Positions 4,860 to 5,411 of a stretch of DNA of 5,411 nucleotides are shown here, piece by piece; the first letter of the stretch is position 1; every line of letters begins with the position of its first letter. Both the position numbers and the translations under genes were made by a program. Source of the DNA: Bacteroidales bacterium (lineage in GTDB: Bacteria > Bacteroidota > Bacteroidia > Bacteroidales > UBA3824); the NCBI GenBank assembly GCA_017530465.1, contig JAFXMJ010000544.1, positions 1 through 5,411 of the forward strand. Direction: 5' to 3'. The notes below the pieces were generated by a model. The model worked only from the letters and a program-made list of their open reading frames with translations. It ran no database searches and was not told the origin of the DNA.

Positions 4860-5411
4860 ATGGAAAACAGGTACAAAACAACAGGGAAAACTGCCCGGAG
4901 CATCTTGGCAACGTTGCCGATGTTCCTGATAATCGTGGTATTCTCCACGCAGGGCAACTTCGCATTTGCCGACACCGCACAGGCGTTGGCGTGGATAGTC
5001 AACACGGCGTTCTTCACGCTAATCTTCTTCTTGATGCTCTACAAGGGCAAGACCGACCGATACCGCGCAATCGCCTTCGGTGCCTCGGCGGTATTGTTTG
5101 CGGTAGGTTTTATGTCCAATTTGATAGAAATCAGAGGGTCAATCAATTACGACACCACCACAATCTACAACTGCGACATCCCGTTCTGCCACATTGTGAC
5201 CACGATGGTGATAATCCCGGCGGCAATCAAGCAGACCATAATATTCAGCGGCAGCCTTAGCGATGGCTACGCATCAATCTCCTCGATGCTTGTAATCGTA
5301 TTTGTGGCGGCAGTATTGTTGGGACGCGCATTCTGTTCGTGGGGATGTTTCTATGGCGGTTGGGACGACGCAACATCGCGCATCAAATCGCGCCCCGTCA
5401 TCAAGCGCATC
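4860..5411 (+). CDS. Membrane-bound 4Fe-4S protein, NapH/polyferredoxin type (3' end outside window)
   Basis: The frame is open from ATG 4860 to the window edge, giving 184 residues. Hydrophobic helices lie at about 15-35, 44-62, 68-88, 111-128 and 141-156. The motif GRAFCSWGCFYGGW (155-168, Cys159 and Cys163) matches the membrane-proximal GRxFCxWxCP-type motif of NapH, NosR, CcoG and related membrane ferredoxins, with Phe in place of the usual Pro. Ferredoxin-type CxxCxxCxxxCP cluster motifs would be expected further on, beyond the window. An additional pair, Cys105 and Cys110 followed by His111 (NCDIPFCH), lies in the loop before the fourth helix and could bind a metal or form a disulfide. 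Proteins of this kind carry electrons from quinol or cytoplasmic donors to membrane or periplasmic reductases. The gene lies 34 bp after the DsbD-like gene and is probably co-transcribed with it, which suggests a joint membrane redox role. Confidence 0.85.
   Translation, partial: MENRYKTTGKTARSILATLPMFLIIVVFSTQGNFAFADTAQALAWIVNTAFFTLIFFLMLYKGKTDRYRAIAFGASAVLFAVGFMSNLIEIRGSINYDTTTIYNCDIPFCHIVTTMVIIPAAIKQTIIFSGSLSDGYASISSMLVIVFVAAVLLGRAFCSWGCFYGGWDDATSRIKSRPVIKRI

Noticed and set aside
4991..5260. An 89-codon plus-strand frame near the right edge
   Set aside because: The correct frame is the iron-sulfur protein starting at 4860, shown by its membrane helices and the GRAFCSWGC motif; the other frame gives Arg/His/Gln-rich nonsense.

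Overview
The window looks like chromosomal DNA from a member of the Bacteroidota, probably a Bacteroidales-like gut or rumen lineage. The evidence is a good TAnnTTTG-type promoter (TACCTTTG at 3740-3747), start codons preceded by A-rich leaders without a usable Shine-Dalgarno sequence, and protein types typical of that phylum (a LytTR regulator with an N-terminal membrane domain, and a large RND/MMPL exporter). All supported genes lie on the plus strand. No rRNA, tRNA, CRISPR array, insertion sequence or phage gene is visible.

Layout. (1) 2-280 is the 3' end of an unrecognised gene whose product ends in a probable beta-rich domain. (2) 281-421 is a repeat-filled spacer. Its left half has 15-mers containing GATTTRTTGA. 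Its right half is an almost G-free run of ten 8-bp AAATCAAC-type units ending just before the next start codon. (3) 422-2752 encodes a 776-residue RND/MMPL membrane transporter. It is followed after 14 bp by (4) 2767-3672, a membrane-anchored LytTR DNA-binding regulator, probably co-transcribed with it. The regulator gene contains a perfect 28-bp palindrome, read in frame as part of a flexible linker. (5) 3673-4201 holds a single small gene (3801-4013) with its own promoter. Its 70-residue product has no recognisable fold but ends in DDDLPF, the signature tail of bacterial single-stranded DNA-binding protein (SSB). This gene is bracketed by a 17-bp inverted repeat, and its downstream flank carries four CGTCCC motifs spaced 19-22 bp apart. 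(6) 4202-4825 encodes a six-helix DsbD/CcdA-like (or TauE/SafE-like) membrane protein with one Cys-Pro site in each half. (7) 4860-5411 is the start of a membrane-bound 4Fe-4S protein of the NapH/polyferredoxin type, cut by the window edge. The 34-bp gap before it carries the same AAATCAAC repeat seen before the transporter.

How the genes may work together. The transporter and regulator look like an envelope export unit with a linked regulator; the substrate cannot be told from sequence. The DsbD-like protein and the iron-sulfur protein look like a two-gene membrane redox module passing electrons or thiol equivalents across the inner membrane. The small DDDLPF-tailed protein stands alone and is the most novel-looking item: it could be a small ligand for the set of repair and replication proteins that bind the SSB tail. 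That role is inference from the tail alone.
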